Of a DNA stretch of 64,000 bases, positions 63,713 through 64,000 are shown one piece after another. The stretch is from Alistipes putredinis DSM 17216 (GTDB lineage Bacteria > Bacteroidota > Bacteroidia > Bacteroidales > Rikenellaceae), in assembly GCF_000154465.1 (NCBI RefSeq), contig NZ_DS499577.1, forward strand, positions 866,013 to 930,012. Reading direction: 5' to 3'. The first letter of the stretch is position 1; the number at the start of each line of letters is the position of its first letter. Made by a program: the position numbers and the translations under genes. The notes beneath the pieces were generated by a model. The model saw nothing but the letters and a program-made list of their open reading frames with translations, was not told where the DNA came from and made no database searches.

Positions 63713-64000
63713 CTATCCATAAATGACTATACAATTCCAACAACATCGAAGTAGTGTCAGTACAAAATGTACCAACAGTATTTTTCCGCTATACTTGAAA
63801 CGATAGCAGGCAGATGCGACAAAGCCGATGGCACTCCAACCAATCGCCACCCGGCTTGTAAAGATATAGTTTTCGGAAGATTCATAGCTCCAACCTAATC
63901 CTTCACAACCTATCGGGTAAAGTTCCGGATGCTTTGAGAATTGTATAGAATCACTGACAACCATCCACAGCAATAGCAGACAGCATAGTCCCCACAATAT
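63713..64000 (-). CDS. Small membrane protein, N-terminus beyond the window
   Basis: The frame is open to the right edge and its only in-window start would be a TTG, so the gene is probably partial. The ~95 visible residues include a hydrophobic segment (LCCLLLLWMVVSDSIQF), an aromatic loop (GCEGLGWSYESSENYIF) and two more helices (AIGWSAIGFVASACYRF, ILLVHFVLTLLRCCWNC). No family recognised. It continues the run of small membrane genes. Confidence 0.6.
   Translation of the reverse strand: MLWGLCCLLLLWMVVSDSIQFSKHPELYPIGCEGLGWSYESSENYIFTSRVAIGWSAIGFVASACYRFKYSGKILLVHFVLTLLRCCWNCIVIYG

Noticed and set aside
1..64000. CRISPR arrays, rRNA and tRNA genes, including a suppressor tRNA with UCA anticodon
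   Set aside because: No regular repeat-spacer pattern and no recognisable tRNA or rRNA was seen by reading; a covariance-model search could still find a tRNA.

Overview
The window looks like a gut Bacteroidales chromosome, most likely Alistipes or another Rikenellaceae relative. This is inferred from a GC-rich backbone, Bacteroidetes-type promoters (TTTG, 19-20 bp, TAnnTTTG), lipobox lipoproteins, a CarboxypepD_reg/TonB receptor, a fimbrillin operon and Bacteroidetes-only families (DUF4837, DUF5119, DUF3575). No tRNA, rRNA or CRISPR array was recognised.

Bases 1-26,460 are mostly core metabolism: a LysM glucosaminidase (5' end outside the window), an S9B peptidase, MGMT, rubredoxin, EF-P, UbiX, a polysaccharide deacetylase, DUF4837, cardiolipin synthase, GreA, a TonB receptor, an arginine-deiminase-like enzyme, malate dehydrogenase, GcvH, BirA, DapD, an S9A peptidase and aspartokinase. 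Two surface-protein genes here are interrupted: a HEIGH metalloprotease by a one-base frameshift, and a repeat lipoprotein by an 11-G tract.

Bases 26,500-42,350 are an AT-richer mosaic of mobile DNA. It holds small lipoproteins (one frameshifted), a plasmid-like replication module, an IS5/IS1182-type element, a parA/small DNA-binding pair with parA broken at a C9 tract, a three-gene fimbrial operon with a divergent membrane-bound LuxR-type regulator, a frameshifted IS256-family element, and copies of a structured GC-rich repeat. The replication module is the oddest part. Three genes (28006-28458, 30116-30940, 30852-31070) stay open only if TGA is read as an amino acid. They contain seven in-frame TGA codons and no TAA, TAG or frameshift, and tryptophan fits the sites I can judge. 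The neighbouring genes use TGG for Trp and normal stops.

Bases 42,359-61,206 form one tightly packed leftward gene cluster, with gaps mostly under 35 bp. It combines a MoxR AAA+ ATPase, a VWA protein, DUF5682, DUF5691 and a SWIM zinc-finger protein with immunity-type proteins: SMI1/KNR4-like, a MORN/YwqK-like protein, a TPR protein, DUF4261, a DUF4261-DUF4253 fusion and a 1773-residue protein with TPRs, two SUFU-like domains and a C-terminal DUF2185/Imm33-like domain. It resembles vWA-MoxR conflict systems joined to poly-immunity proteins and is the best candidate for an undescribed defence or conflict locus. A DUF2625 gene and small membrane proteins follow to the window end.

Several single-base frameshifts lie in homopolymers (G11, C9, a short A run), so assembly errors must be weighed against phase variation.
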